Shown here in pieces: positions 21,795 to 29,808 of a DNA stretch of 64,000 bases. Source of the DNA: Lasioglossum baleicum (taxonomy: Eukaryota > Arthropoda > Insecta > Hymenoptera > Halictidae). The notes beneath the pieces are model-generated. The model did no database searches. It had not been told where the DNA came from and saw nothing but the letters and a program-made list of their open reading frames with translations. The translations under genes and the position numbers were made by a program. The stretch spans positions 62,001 to 126,000 of the forward strand of contig NW_027469237.1 in assembly GCF_051020765.1 (NCBI RefSeq). The letters are read 5' to 3'. Each line of letters begins with the position of its first letter. The stretch's first letter is position 1.

Positions 21795-22063
21795 CTAATA
21801 CCATTCAGTAATATCGTATTCTTATTCGTTTAATTCAAATATTACTTCGTTTATTCAATTAAACATTTTTATTGCGTCTCATATTTCGTACTTAGTACGT
21901 ATTTCGATTTCGTTAATAATAAGCATCTTTACCGTTGTATTCTTTTACGTTTATAATATACTTTGTTTTACCAGAGTCAATCTAAATCCCAATTATTATT
22001 TCCTTGCTCCTAACTTCGTAGTTTGAAGTGACACGTTGTTAGTTAGAGATAGAGTTCTCACTG

Positions 22064-22076
22064 GAAAGTTCGCGAA
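22064..22076 (+). promoter_or_regulatory. Heat-shock-like element in LTR A
   Basis: GAAAGTTCGCGAA, a perfect GAAnnTTCnnGAA. The same site lies at 379-391, 8801-8813, 10922-10934, 13824-13836, 18173-18185, 20909-20921, 29165-29177, 51697-51709 and 58880-58892. Its place relative to the transcription start is unknown. Confidence 0.5.
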
Positions 22077-22711
22077 TAGTATTCCTTATTCAATTTCCTG
22101 TTTCAACGTGTTCGCGTACGTGCGTGATAGTGATAGACTTGCTCGCATAGCAAGCTCCGCAGCATCCACGTCCGTTTTCTCGAATCAAAATATCGTCAAC
22201 CACGCGGACGATATTCGTGAGTTAGATTCACGGTATCGTACAGCGTCCACGCCCGTTTCCTCAACGAGCGCATCCGTCTACAATACCGTAGCCGCCAGCT
22301 GTCCACCATTGGAGGTCGTTCCTGCCAAATATTGACGTGACAGAATTTGGCGCAGTCGTCAATCCTTGAAGGTCGTTTCCAGCCATTTGGATCAACGCCT
22401 GTCAAACAGAGAGGACCGAATTCAAGGCCATCAGCGCAACCGTAGCTGTTCATCCGTTGCGAATTCATTTCTCGTGTCAATCGACAAACAAGCGAAGCGT
22501 AAAAGTAAGTGGAACATATTATCGCGTATGTTTCAGGGTCGCGTGCATCATTCATCTGTGTAAGACTGCATGCAGGTGTCGGCATCGGGTCCTAGTCTGT
22601 TGATAAAAAGACCAACACTTTTATTAAATGTCAGTCAGTGGAAGAGCAGAGTAGCCGGGCCGCGGTATTCTCTTCTCTTGCTATTATAGCCCCGCCAGGA
22701 CGTGACAAATT

Positions 22712-22728
22712 TGGCGCAGTCGGTAGGA
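22712..22728 (+). promoter_or_regulatory. Primer-binding site of A2
   Basis: TGGCGCAGTCGGTAGGA four bases after the LTR end. A second, equally good copy occurs at 22821-22837. Confidence 0.88.
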
Positions 22729-22786
22729 CACTCGTTGGTCACCGATGTTAGAAACACCGTCAACACTTTTGTAGGATACGTCATAT

Positions 22787-22838
22787 GTCCTACCTCTGCC
22801 AAAATTTGTTGTGACAAATTTGGCGCAGTCGGTAGGAC
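22787..22838 (+). repeat. Second PBS copy with facing inverted copy
   Basis: 22814-22838 repeats the LTR-end/PBS junction (ACAAATT then TGGCGCAGTCGGTAGGA). 22787-22809 is an imperfect reverse complement of it, so the two can fold into a long hairpin with a few-base loop. Same arrangement in A1 and A3. Confidence 0.8.
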
Positions 22839-23193
22839 AGTCGTTGGTCACCGATGTTAGAAGCACGGCATCGAGGAATAAAAATAGAATCAGTGTTAGC
22901 ACGCGAACCCCTGCGCGTTCCATCATTGTTTGACAATTTAACGCAGTAGACTTAGAGTCCGTGAAAGCATAGTGTCAGTTAAAAGTGCGACGGGCAGTGA
23001 AGGAAATGCCCTTTCGCCCACGTTACATACTCAAATTATTTTTCGCGATGTTCGTACTCAGTACAAATTCATCGAGAGTTTTAGTGAACGTTAAAGTGCG
23101 ACGGGCGGTTTAGAAAACGCCCCTTCGCCCACGTTATATAGTCGGATTATTTTTCGCGAATTTCATACTTAGAAATTTTCAAGCGACGCAATC
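22839..23193 (+). other. Leader of A2 with tandem duplication
   Basis: Untranslated. Two imperfect copies of a roughly 110-bp block (GTGCGACGGGC...CGCCCACGTTA...TTATTTTTCGCGA) lie near 22987 and 23096, just before the gag ATG. Each copy has a GC-rich dyad around GGGC...GCCC. No ORF supported. Confidence 0.75.
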
Positions 23194-24501
23194 ATGGAAA
23201 CGCGTAGCGAGGCTAGAAAGAAGGTTCCTCCTACGGAAGAGGAATTAATTGAATTCCAGAAGGATTTAGCTCGTAGAGAAGCAGCTCTCATTAATCAAAC
23301 CGCCGCGTTGACTCAACTCAAATTGCAATACGAAACAGAAACGCGTGAGCAGAGAGTAACGTACGAGGATATACGCCGCGAGATAGCAGAAATCCGATCG
23401 GCCAGAGATTCTCAATCAATTCCAGCTAGCCCAGTCGTTGCGCCCCGCGAACCCATAATGCACGATTCTTCGAATTTCACCGTTAAACAAGCGGTTGAAC
23501 TTGTGCCTACCTTTGACGGCACCTCCATAACCGTGCTACAATTCGTTCGCGCGTGCAAGCGAGCCTTAGAGGCTGTTCCAGCCACAGCTGAGCGTACCCT
23601 CACTAGATTAGTATGCAATAAGCTTAGAGGACAGGCATACGCCGCGATTGAAGACGTAAATATTAACACAATCTCTGAATTGTGCAATCGCCTGAAAGAT
23701 GTACTAGGCCCATATAAATTCATCGATCAGTATCGCGGAGAATTAGCTTCGATACACCAGGGACAGTCCGAGCACGTGTTGAATTATATTACGCGAGTAA
23801 AGGACCTTAGAACGGCGATCATAGATTCAGGCCGCGGGGTCCCCAATCTAGACGAGATTGACAAATTCGCAATTGATTGTTTCATGCGTGGTCTTATCCC
23901 AGCGCTTCGAGCCGAGGTCAGGCTCTGCGCGTCACTCGAATTACAGAAAATATTCGACGAAGCAGTAACCGCGTACAAACAGTACGAGCTTGACCGTGTT
24001 CGTTATCGTGACGACGGACGCCGCGTTGCATTCTCCGACTCTCGTAATCGCACACCAGAGCGATCAAGCAACTCTTATTATGATAGGAATGCGCCTGAGC
24101 AGCGCAACAGATCTTCGGAAAGGAAAGATCAACGACCTTCCTTTTCACCTCGTGAATCCTGGCGAGACAGGAAACCCGATAACAGAGACGCGTATCGCTC
24201 TCCTCCTCCGCGACGTCACGAACCGTCGCATTCAAATCAGCGCGAAACATATAAACGCGAAGATCGCGCTTCCCAGTCCCCAGGTCGCGATCGCTTTCCT
24301 ACGGAGAGTCGGAAGTATTGTAAATATTGTAAGCGCACGGGACATGACATATACGAATGTCGCCGCCGCGAATATTACAGTAGAAATGAGTCGGGAAACG
24401 AATCAAGCCTCCCGACAAACGCGACCAAAGGACGGGAGGCATCCCAAGAGAATCGCCAAAAGGCAACACAGCTGGCCGTCATCAGCGACGACCAGCAGTA
24501 A
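23194..24501 (+). CDS. gag: Gag polyprotein (A2)
   Basis: 435-residue Gag, intact, with the same architecture as in A1: charged helical N-terminus, capsid-like middle (FDGTS, FVRACKRAL, YKFIDQYRGEL), Arg/Ser-rich region and one zinc knuckle. Here the knuckle reads CKYCKRTGHDIYEC, with Tyr in place of the His found in A1 and A3 at a non-ligand position. The ATG at 23194 follows the duplicated leader, and the ORF ends in TAA at 24499-24501. Intact Gag in an element without RT suggests it contributes particles or has been used very recently. The downstream ORF is in the -1 frame. Confidence 0.95.
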   Translation: METRSEARKKVPPTEEELIEFQKDLARREAALINQTAALTQLKLQYETETREQRVTYEDIRREIAEIRSARDSQSIPASPVVAPREPIMHDSSNFTVKQAVELVPTFDGTSITVLQFVRACKRALEAVPATAERTLTRLVCNKLRGQAYAAIEDVNINTISELCNRLKDVLGPYKFIDQYRGELASIHQGQSEHVLNYITRVKDLRTAIIDSGRGVPNLDEIDKFAIDCFMRGLIPALRAEVRLCASLELQKIFDEAVTAYKQYELDRVRYRDDGRRVAFSDSRNRTPERSSNSYYDRNAPEQRNRSSERKDQRPSFSPRESWRDRKPDNRDAYRSPPPRRHEPSHSNQRETYKREDRASQSPGRDRFPTESRKYCKYCKRTGHDIYECRRREYYSRNESGNESSLPTNATKGREASQENRQKATQLAVISDDQQ

Positions 24502-27500
24502 ATGAAATTCGAGTAGATGGGAGAGATAACCCGGACGGTCAGCAGAATGAACGACCATCCGCGAAATTAGTCTCGGCAATAAATCTCGCGCCGGACTCCC
24601 CTATCCCTCGAATAAAAGCAAAATCGTCACTCTTCTCAAAAGAGTGTGAGTTCCTCTTGGACACCGGGTCCGAGGTCAACTTAATCCGAGCGTCTGGTAT
24701 CAAATCTGACGTTCATCTAAAAACTGACAGCGTCATACACGTCCATGGCGTGACAGAAGGAGAAATTGCGACCCTCGGTTATATCAATGCGGAGCTAGCA
24801 GATTCCATTAAAGTCACGCTACACGTTCTGCCTGACAGTTTTCCAATTAATATAGATGGTATCTTAGGCTCCCCCTTCTTCAGAGAGGGAGCAGAGATAT
24901 CATTTGCGAAGGAATGCGTAGAGTATAAAAACCTACGTATTCCCTTTTCGAATCCTCGGGAATATTCCATCGAAAGCCGTACCGCCGCCTGCATAGCCGT
25001 CAACGTAAAGGGCCCAAGCGAAGGGTATGTGCGAAAAGTAGATGTAAAACCCGATGTGTTCTTAGGTGATTGTTTAGTCACCAACCGTAACGGAAAGGCA
25101 TACCTGCGATGCTTTAACGCATCGTCCGAAGTGGCGTCCTTCTCCCTGCCTACGTTGGAGGTGGAAGAGATCGAGGTTCCCTTTTCGAATATTCAAGCCG
25201 AAGTCAATTCGGACTTATTCAATGCTCGTGCGTGCCGCGCGCACGAGACGATCGTTAACGATCAACTCGCGTCTTCTATTAATTCCGGTAACCATTCCGA
25301 CGATTCCGGTAGCCATCCCGATTCTTTAGATAATTCCGGTAACCATTCCGACGATTCCGGTAGCCATCCCGATTCTTTAAATAATTCCGGTAACCATCCC
25401 GACGATTCCGGTAGCCATCCCGATTCTTTAAAGAATTCCGGTAACCATCCCGACGATTCCGGTAGCCATCCCGATACTTTAAAGAATTCCGGTAACCATC
25501 CCGACGATTTATATTCAAAGTCCTGTGTGGAAAGAAACATCAACGCCTTCGCCTCAGATGAACTTTTAGAATGTTCATATGAGAACAATTTAGAAAACAT
25601 TTCTATTCCTAAAGTTAAATCAAAAGGAGTTTATGTTTTGCCACAAACTCCTATCTTCAAATCCTCGCCGGAACAAGACCTCTTGCAGCTTCAACGATCA
25701 GGTATCCGTGCGACCGAAAACAAAGTCCATGCGTCTGGCAAATACAATTCCGCGAGATTCGCGTCAGCAAGAAAAAGAAATAAAGCCGATATATTATACT
25801 CGCCCGAGACAACTAAGTCTGATTATAAGCTTTCGTTATGTATCTTGCGAAACGAATTCAATCTTCCTAGCGTTAACAGAGTCTCCAATATCGTTACGCC
25901 AACGATAAACTATCGCAGCGACCCAAGAGCGAAATTTAAAACCTCTGGTCAGCATCACCCCACTCCACAGCAGGAAGACGATATCCCTGCGACGCAGCGA
26001 GATCTTCAAGGAGAAACCGTCACCCCTGAAGATCATCAGTCTCTCGACAACGCTATAACAGCAACCATGCAGCCGATACAAGCAGCTATCTTGCTCTCTA
26101 TTGCCACGCAAGCCTCAACACTCATTGGATATGACTGTGGAGGTTCAACCTTGAATATTACCACGTATTCAACTATTGACACTCTTAACTGCGAGCCAGA
26201 AGACATCGCACCAGCTGAAAATTTAGAAAGAATTCAGCTCCTGCAGCTAGCTGAATTCTCGCAAGCTCGTGTTTTGCAATGCCATATCGGAATAGACAGA
26301 ACCATATACTATTGTGGCATGCATTCACATAATTCGGTAGTATCCAATGGTCGACAAGACTATATATTACCGATCTCCAGCGAAACCTGTTCGAGCCTAC
26401 ACACGACGGGGACAATATTCATCACCCCAGCCGCCCAGATCACAGGTATTCAACCGAACTCGACCTCCTCTCACGGCCTTACGTTAGCAGGAGTTATTCA
26501 GAACGATGGTAGCTGCGCTGGAACCACGTATAGTGATCCGTTTGGGACTTGGACCGATGTCGTGGTACAAGCTTTGGTCCGAATCACGATCCGCGACTAC
26601 ATCGCTCCAATCAGATTGTCAACCGGACAGATTCATCTACAAACTGGGCAAACCTGCCCCCTTCAAAAGGGAAGCTGCTTAGACGCACAAGATGGCCATA
26701 CGTTCTGGGAAACCACGCCGACGGACTCGTGCAAATTCAATAATTATGATGTCTTGTACGAAGGGATAGCCACTAAACTATCCTCCAAGGTGAATCCTTC
26801 TCCAACCCTGTATACCGTAGCATCGCAGGACACGACTTTTGCACTCACGGAGACAGGCAGATCGTCAGTTTGCGGATATGTCATAATCCGTACGGAACAC
26901 CCCAAGCTGTTCATTCTGGAAGTTGGAAGTTCAGGAAAATTCAAGGAGAAAACACACACCTTGGTCAACAATCTGGACATCTTCACGTATGTCAACAGCA
27001 AATTTGTTTACGTGGAGAAGCACCTCCGGAAACAATTTTCTCAACTCTACAAAGATGTAATCCGTCAGAAGTGTGAGCTAGAGCGTCAGATTCTCCAGAA
27101 CGCCCTCACATTATTACATTCAGCACCCGAAGAAGTTGCCACTGCCATCATGAAGGATGTCGGATTTATCGCAGTTCCAGCAGGAGAGGTAGTGCACATA
27201 ATAAAGTGCATACCAGTCACGGTCCAAGTGAGGAAAACCGAACGGTGTTATGATGAGCTACCCATCACGTATCGGAACACATCAAAATTCCTGAAGCCAA
27301 GGGACCACATCATTTCAAATACGGGGACAGAAAAGCCATGCAATGAGCTACTTCCCCCATATTATAGACTGCACGGAACATGGTATCGCCTAACACCGTC
27401 ATTGATGGAGGCCATCACTCCTTCGGAGCTTCACCCCCTCGCCAAGTCAACCTGGAAATACATAGATCCGAAGAACTTGGCAACGGGAGGCATTTATTCA

Positions 27501-28094
27501 CAAGACGACCTGGACAAACTACAGGACCATATAATGTTTCCTGTAGAGAAGGTAGCAGTCATAAATTCAATCGCACAGGGTGCGACGGGAAGACAGTTTG
27601 CAGCAGGAAACATCAACATGTTCAACCTGCTCGATGAAAACTCCCTACAGCAGATAGCGGAGTCTACAGCACAGAAATTATGGTCCGGATTCACTACATT
27701 CGGATCAATAAGTGCTGGAATAATCGGAGTGTATGTAGCGATCCGCACGATGAAAACAATCATCAGTACGATCGTTAACGGCATCGCATTACACTCACTA
27801 TACGGCTGGAGCCTGCATCTCGTTGTCGCCATCTGGAGTTCACTGACCCGGTTCTTTATATTCATGAAGCAGAGGGACAACAAGACTTCAGCGGCCATCG
27901 AGGACAAAGATAGTGATAGTGCCAGTGTCGGAGAATTCCGAACCCGTCCTCCCTTGACGAAACGAACGTTAATTTGCGATTCCCTTGACCCAGCGTTGCG
28001 AGACAGGGATGACATTTCAGTGCATCCTGTCTACCGCCACCCAGAGGCAGAGATTCCACTGCGTGAAATCTCTTCTCTAAGGGGGGAGGTGTGA
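24501..28094 (+). CDS. Protease-linker-glycoprotein fusion ORF (A2)
   Basis: Continuous ORF in the -1 frame relative to gag; the frame is open across the gag stop. From the codon before DTG at 24657 it has 1145 residues: aspartic protease (DTG 2-4, ILGSPFF about 70); the 17-residue NSGNHPDD repeat (about 205-285); a basic/polar linker (about 285-470) with ARFASARKRNKAD; then a viral-type glycoprotein from Met471. RT, RNase H and integrase are replaced by the linker. The C-terminus (SDSASVGEF...SLRGEV) equals the conserved 3' tail, and the stop codon overlaps the first bases of the 3' LTR. Fusion of protease to envelope without RT is unusual; the envelope may instead be translated from a spliced RNA. 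Confidence 0.9.
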   Translation, partial: NEIRVDGRDNPDGQQNERPSAKLVSAINLAPDSPIPRIKAKSSLFSKECEFLLDTGSEVNLIRASGIKSDVHLKTDSVIHVHGVTEGEIATLGYINAELADSIKVTLHVLPDSFPINIDGILGSPFFREGAEISFAKECVEYKNLRIPFSNPREYSIESRTAACIAVNVKGPSEGYVRKVDVKPDVFLGDCLVTNRNGKAYLRCFNASSEVASFSLPTLEVEEIEVPFSNIQAEVNSDLFNARACRAHETIVNDQLASSINSGNHSDDSGSHPDSLDNSGNHSDDSGSHPDSLNNSGNHPDDSGSHPDSLKNSGNHPDDSGSHPDTLKNSGNHPDDLYSKSCVERNINAFASDELLECSYENNLENISIPKVKSKGVYVLPQTPIFKSSPEQDLLQLQRSGIRATENKVHASGKYNSARFASARKRNKADILYSPETTKSDYKLSLCILRNEFNLPSVNRVSNIVTPTINYRSDPRAKFKTSGQHHPTPQQEDDIPATQRDLQGETVTPEDHQSLDNAITATMQPIQAAILLSIATQASTLIGYDCGGSTLNITTYSTIDTLNCEPEDIAPAENLERIQLLQLAEFSQARVLQCHIGIDRTIYYCGMHSHNSVVSNGRQDYILPISSETCSSLHTTGTIFITPAAQITGIQPNSTSSHGLTLAGVIQNDGSCAGTTYSDPFGTWTDVVVQALVRITIRDYIAPIRLSTGQIHLQTGQTCPLQKGSCLDAQDGHTFWETTPTDSCKFNNYDVLYEGIATKLSSKVNPSPTLYTVASQDTTFALTETGRSSVCGYVIIRTEHPKLFILEVGSSGKFKEKTHTLVNNLDIFTYVNSKFVYVEKHLRKQFSQLYKDVIRQKCELERQILQNALTLLHSAPEEVATAIMKDVGFIAVPAGEVVHIIKCIPVTVQVRKTERCYDELPITYRNTSKFLKPRDHIISNTGTEKPCNELLPPYYRLHGTWYRLTPSLMEAITPSELHPLAKSTWKYIDPKNLATGGIYSQDDLDKLQDHIMFPVEKVAVINSIAQGATGRQFAAGNINMFNLLDENSLQQIAESTAQKLWSGFTTFGSISAGIIGVYVAIRTMKTIISTIVNGIALHSLYGWSLHLVVAIWSSLTRFFIFMKQRDNKTSAAIEDKDSDSASVGEFRTRPPLTKRTLICDSLDPALRDRDDISVHPVYRHPEAEIPLREISSLRGEV
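25285..25509 (+). repeat. 51-bp coding minisatellite (A2)
   Basis: About 4.5 units of 17 codons (NSGNHSDDSGSHPDSLD variants) in the protease-linker junction. It differs from A1 and A3 by point changes between units (HSDD/HPDD, SLD/SLN/SLK/TLK). Confidence 0.92.
26067..28094 (+). CDS. env: Envelope-like glycoprotein module, chuvirus-type (A2)
   Basis: 675 codons from an in-frame ATG to the stop in the LTR. A short hydrophobic N-terminus (IQAAILLSIATQAST, possible signal peptide) is followed by a Cys-rich ectodomain: YDCGG, a paired LQC...YYCGMHSH region, several further cysteines and N-glycosylation sequons (NITT, NSTS, NTSK). Hydrophobic membrane segments lie at about residues 1012-1075 of the full ORF (GIIGVYVAI... 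and LHLVVAIW...), then a polar cytoplasmic tail. The YDCGG-LNITT and YYCGMHSH block resembles glycoproteins of chuvirus-like negative-strand RNA viruses known to have been captured by arthropod retroelements. That is recognition by eye, not a search. Against A3 I count 12 silent and 2 amino-acid-changing differences. Confidence 0.75.
   Translation: MQPIQAAILLSIATQASTLIGYDCGGSTLNITTYSTIDTLNCEPEDIAPAENLERIQLLQLAEFSQARVLQCHIGIDRTIYYCGMHSHNSVVSNGRQDYILPISSETCSSLHTTGTIFITPAAQITGIQPNSTSSHGLTLAGVIQNDGSCAGTTYSDPFGTWTDVVVQALVRITIRDYIAPIRLSTGQIHLQTGQTCPLQKGSCLDAQDGHTFWETTPTDSCKFNNYDVLYEGIATKLSSKVNPSPTLYTVASQDTTFALTETGRSSVCGYVIIRTEHPKLFILEVGSSGKFKEKTHTLVNNLDIFTYVNSKFVYVEKHLRKQFSQLYKDVIRQKCELERQILQNALTLLHSAPEEVATAIMKDVGFIAVPAGEVVHIIKCIPVTVQVRKTERCYDELPITYRNTSKFLKPRDHIISNTGTEKPCNELLPPYYRLHGTWYRLTPSLMEAITPSELHPLAKSTWKYIDPKNLATGGIYSQDDLDKLQDHIMFPVEKVAVINSIAQGATGRQFAAGNINMFNLLDENSLQQIAESTAQKLWSGFTTFGSISAGIIGVYVAIRTMKTIISTIVNGIALHSLYGWSLHLVVAIWSSLTRFFIFMKQRDNKTSAAIEDKDSDSASVGEFRTRPPLTKRTLICDSLDPALRDRDDISVHPVYRHPEAEIPLREISSLRGEV
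28079..28089 (+). promoter_or_regulatory. Polypurine tract of A2
   Basis: AAGGGGGGAGG immediately before the 3' LTR, the plus-strand primer site. The glycoprotein ORF runs through it. Confidence 0.88.
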
Positions 28095-29808
28095 CGTCGG
28101 TCGCACCTCCGACGTTAGCTTTAAGACTACATGTAAAATTAGATACATAAGAGCGAGCGTTCCCCTTTAAAGATTCCAAAACTCCTAAAAATCCTTCATA
28201 ACAATGAATCCTAAACACCACGTACATCTGATCGAAATCCATCAACATAACCTAAAATCCAAAATCTGTCAAATTCCTAAAATAGCCAAAAATGGCCCAA
28301 ACTCGAAGATTGAAATATCATTGGACTCGTGAGCGAAAATCATGAAACTAACCTAAAAATTTGTAGGTTAGGTTCTCAATTCGCGTTTGTTTAGACTTTA
28401 CCAAAATTTCGATTTTTGGTAATTTTCAAAAGTACTTAGAATATTTTCAAACATATGATCGGTCGACAAATGATGTCAACTAATCATATGACATATAAAT
28501 TTACATCGAAACGCCTTGCAAGAGCAAGCGCTCGAAAATATTCTAAGTCCCAATTTATTTAAATAAATAAATAGGTACGCCAATGGTTACCACTTAATTT
28601 TCGAGTCCTGCACCACTGGGAACGAAAACTGCTGACTCTAGTGCGGCGGCCATCGCGCTGTTTACGACGAAGACCGGCACAAAGAGGACACGGTCCCCTT
28701 TTGCGAAGTCAGCATTTTTCGGACGAACGTTGTTCGTCGACGAACGTTCGATTTTCCCCAGTCCTCTCCGGGGACCCGAGTGGGTCAGTCGAGTTTTCGT
28801 CAATCTTCCAAGTCCAGACTATTTAGACATAGTCTTTCCAAATCCAGATTGTTTAGACACAATCTTCCCAAATCCATACTGTTTAGACACAGTCCCTAAT
28901 ACCATTCAGTAATATCGTATTCTTATTCGTTTAATTCAAATATTACTTCGTTTATTCAATTAAACATTTTTATTGCGTCTCATATTTCGTACTTAGTACG
29001 TATTTCGATTTCGTTAATAATAAGCATCTTTACCGTTGTATTCTTTTACGTTTATAATATACTTTGTTTTACCAGAGTCAATCTAAATCCCAATTATTAT
29101 TTCCTTGCTCCTAACTTCGTAGTTTGAAGTGACACGTTGTTAGTTAGAGATAGAGTTCTCACTGGAAAGTTCGCGAATAGTATTCCTTATTCAATTTCCT
29201 GTTTCAACGTGTTCGCGTACGTGCGTGATAGTGATAGACTTGCTCGCATAGCAAGCTCCGCAGCATCCACGTCCGTTTTCTCGAATCAAAATATCGTCAA
29301 CCACGCGGACGATATTCGTGAGTTAGATTCACGGTATCGTACAGCGTCCACGCCCGTTTCCTCAACGAGCGCATCCGTCTACAATACCGTAGCCGCCAGC
29401 TGTCCACCATTGGAGGTCGTTCCTGCCAAATATTGACGTGACAGAATTTGGCGCAGTCGTCAATCCTTGAAGGTCGTTTCCAGCCATTTGGATCAACGCC
29501 TGTCAAACAGAGAGGACCGAATTCAAGGCCATCAGCGCAACCGTAGCTGTTCATCCGTTGCGAATTCATTTCTCGTGTCAATCGACAAACAAGCGAAGCG
29601 TAAAAGTAAGTGGAACATATTATCGCGTATGTTTCAGGGTCGCGTGCATCATTCATCTGTGTAAGACTGCATGCAGGTGTCGGCATCGGGTCCTAGTCTG
29701 TTGATAAAAAGACCAACACTTTTATTAAATGTCAGTCAGTGGAAGAGCAGAGTAGCCGGGCCGCGGTATTCTCTTCTCTTGCTATTATAGCCCCGCCAGG
29801 ACGTGACA
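28090..29808 (+). repeat. 3' LTR of A2 (short type)
   Basis: 1719 bp, same length as the 5' LTR. I noticed essentially one difference near the start (CCTAAAATCC here versus CCTGAAATCC in the 5' copy). A recent insertion is inferred. It is followed by CTCG and the remainder of the solo LTR. Confidence 0.95.

Larger units (their letters stand above)
20989..22707 (+). repeat. 5' LTR of A2 (short type)
   Basis: Starts TGTGACGTCGG and ends GACGTGACA. Features in order: a 7-bp-arm hairpin at the start (ACGTCGG/CCGACGT); AACCTA/TAGGTT and ACCAAAA/TTTTGGT dyads; a 14-bp inverted repeat (CTTAGAATATTTTC and its complement) about 100 bp apart; the hairpin trio (21713-21794); a heat-shock-like element (22064-22076); a 9-bp-arm dyad AATATCGTC/GACGATATT present once here and twice in long LTRs; an internal copy of the LTR/PBS junction (22334-22358); ATTAAA followed by TCAGTCAGT near 22624, a possible polyadenylation signal and initiator. 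Confidence 0.95.
20989..29808 (+). mobile_element. A2: family A element with glycoprotein and no RT/integrase
   Basis: Flanked by CTCG (20985-20988 and 29809-29812). LTRs 20989-22707 and 28090-29808 are both 1719 bp, the short type. Internal order: PBS, duplicated leader, gag 23194-24501, protease-linker-glycoprotein ORF 24501-28094, polypurine tract. No RT, RNase H or integrase is encoded. Both ORFs are intact. The nearest relative is A3. Confidence 0.95.

Noticed and set aside
22712..22728. A tRNA gene at the PBS
   Set aside because: Only about 17 bases complementary to a tRNA 3' end; no tRNA body.
24657..28094. A2 as a processed copy of a spliced env mRNA
   Set aside because: It still contains the leader, gag and protease, so a simple gag-pol-skipping splice does not explain it.
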